Part shown: piece by piece, positions 30,458-31,293 of the stretch | How positions within the stretch are numbered: position 1 is the first letter of the stretch | Layout: every line of letters begins with the position of its first letter | Assembly (NCBI GenBank): GCA_028565635.1 | Contig: JAOXYB010028733.1 | Location: 1-31,293 of the forward strand | Direction: 5' to 3' | DNA from: Phoronis ovalis | Taxonomy: Eukaryota; Phoronida; Phoronidae | Length of the DNA stretch: 31,293 bases | Notes under the pieces: generated by a model | Told to the model about the DNA's origin: nothing | The model's input: the letters and a program-made list of their open reading frames with translations, nothing else | The model's database searches: none | Program-made: the position numbers and the translations under genes

Positions 30458-30539
30458 CGAGATTGTTCTAACAGAGGGGTGTGTCTATACCACCACACCG
30501 AGATTGTTCTAACAGAGGGGTGTGTCTATACCACCACAC
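30458..30539. repeat. Perfect 41-bp tandem duplication
   Basis: Two identical 41-base units, 30458-30498 and 30499-30539, each starting cgagattgttctaacagagg and ending ctataccaccacac. There are no mismatches, so the duplication is recent or an assembly artefact. Each unit also contains an internal short inverted pair, ggtgtg with cacacc across the junction. Confidence 0.97.
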
Positions 30540-31231
30540 CCAATCGGTTAGAGGATCATATACTTTGATTTTTTATGAGTATTTTTGAAAACCAGTATCA
30601 TGGTTCTCATGTTGAACAATATCAAATGTATCAGTAGAAATAAAATGAACGCTCTCTTTTTCGACCGCTAAGAGGTTTAGATTTTTAAAAGTCGTATTGA
30701 TCACGAAAGGTGTAGTTACTAATAAGGCATTCTCTAAAAATCTTTATAGATCAGAATGAGGTTACCTTTCCTCCTCTGGTCCACGTGTAGAGCTGATCAA
30801 AATGTTTTTTGGTTCATAGATGAATCAAAGAGACAAAACATCAATTTATATTTAATGCAGCAGGAACAACAATCGGAATACAGTTGCTAGAGTTTAGTAT
30901 AAAGAATTGAACACGCTCAAAAACAATACAATGTTATAACTGAGATTTCCGGTGTAATAGTTTGTTATTCACAACCGTCAAGGGGGCATGATGTGAGCAC
31001 CACCTATGGGTGACACTCGTAATTAGTAAAAACTTGAATCTTATTCAAGTATGTCTCCCAGCCTTTCATCAGTTATCACGATGCCGATGCTTCTGGTGTA
31101 TAGATCCCGGTATAGATCGACGTATTGCAAATCCACATACAGTGATATGGTTTATCTCTGGCCGGATCTCTGGTACCATAAGAACAACAAACTAAACTAA
31201 TTACCTGCTAACATTATACAGAGTCACCCTT

Positions 31232-31293
31232 CTTGAATTCGTTAGAACTCGTTAGGAAACTTGAACTCGTTAGATCTTCGTTATTTAACGAGT
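31232..31293. repeat. Short gaactcgttag direct repeats at window edge
   Basis: gaattcgttag, gaactcgttag and gaactcgttag follow within about 45 bases, and the inverse taacgagt ends the window. This may be the start of a larger tandem or foldback repeat cut off by the window end. Confidence 0.6.

Overview
The window looks like AT-rich nuclear DNA from an invertebrate animal. I infer a lophotrochozoan, most likely a bivalve mollusc. The basis is short exons with GT-AG introns, a non-vertebrate otopetrin, expanded C-type lectin-like receptors with tyrosine-rich tails, and many small foldback elements. No species call is possible from the sequence alone. There is one assembly gap of 100 N at 11720-11819.

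Three protein-coding genes can be assembled by hand, each with matching reading phase at every splice junction. (1) On the + strand, 4129-7734, is an otopetrin-family proton channel. Five exons cover TM2-TM12; the 5' exon carrying TM1 was not found. (2) On the - strand, 16970-9074, is an eight-exon membrane receptor: signal peptide, two C-type lectin-like domains (CTLD), a long Thr-rich mucin stalk with 14-residue repeats, one TM helix, and a tail with ITIM-like tyrosine motifs. It is about 1111 aa if the gap is counted at face value. (3) On the - strand, 26799-20606, is a twelve-exon selectin-like receptor: signal peptide, sushi, two CTLDs, two sushi domains, Ser/Thr stalk, TM, and a tail with NPxY, YEEI and YDTP motifs (840 aa). 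Genes 2 and 3 lie head to tail and are paralogous in their paired-CTLD core. Otopetrin and gene 2 converge, with about 1.3 kb between their stop codons.

The two receptors probably act at a cell surface, binding glycans through CTLD1, which keeps the EPN and WND calcium-site motifs in both. They would signal through phosphotyrosine docking. The tails differ: gene 2 has ITIM-like sites, gene 3 has Src-, Crk- and PTB-type sites, so opposing or complementary outputs are possible (inference). Gene 3 also has a second TM-coding segment just upstream of its last exon, in the right phase to replace the normal TM and proximal-tail exons.

The rest is non-coding and repeat-rich. It holds a roughly 600-bp foldback at the left edge, a MITE with long terminal inverted repeats plus a truncated relative, a dense repeat cluster in the third intron of gene 2, a roughly 100-bp palindrome near 18.03 kb, a decayed piece of otopetrin exon just downstream of the gene, and a 41-bp perfect tandem duplication near 30.5 kb. 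The last 4.4 kb upstream of gene 3 has no gene that I can support.
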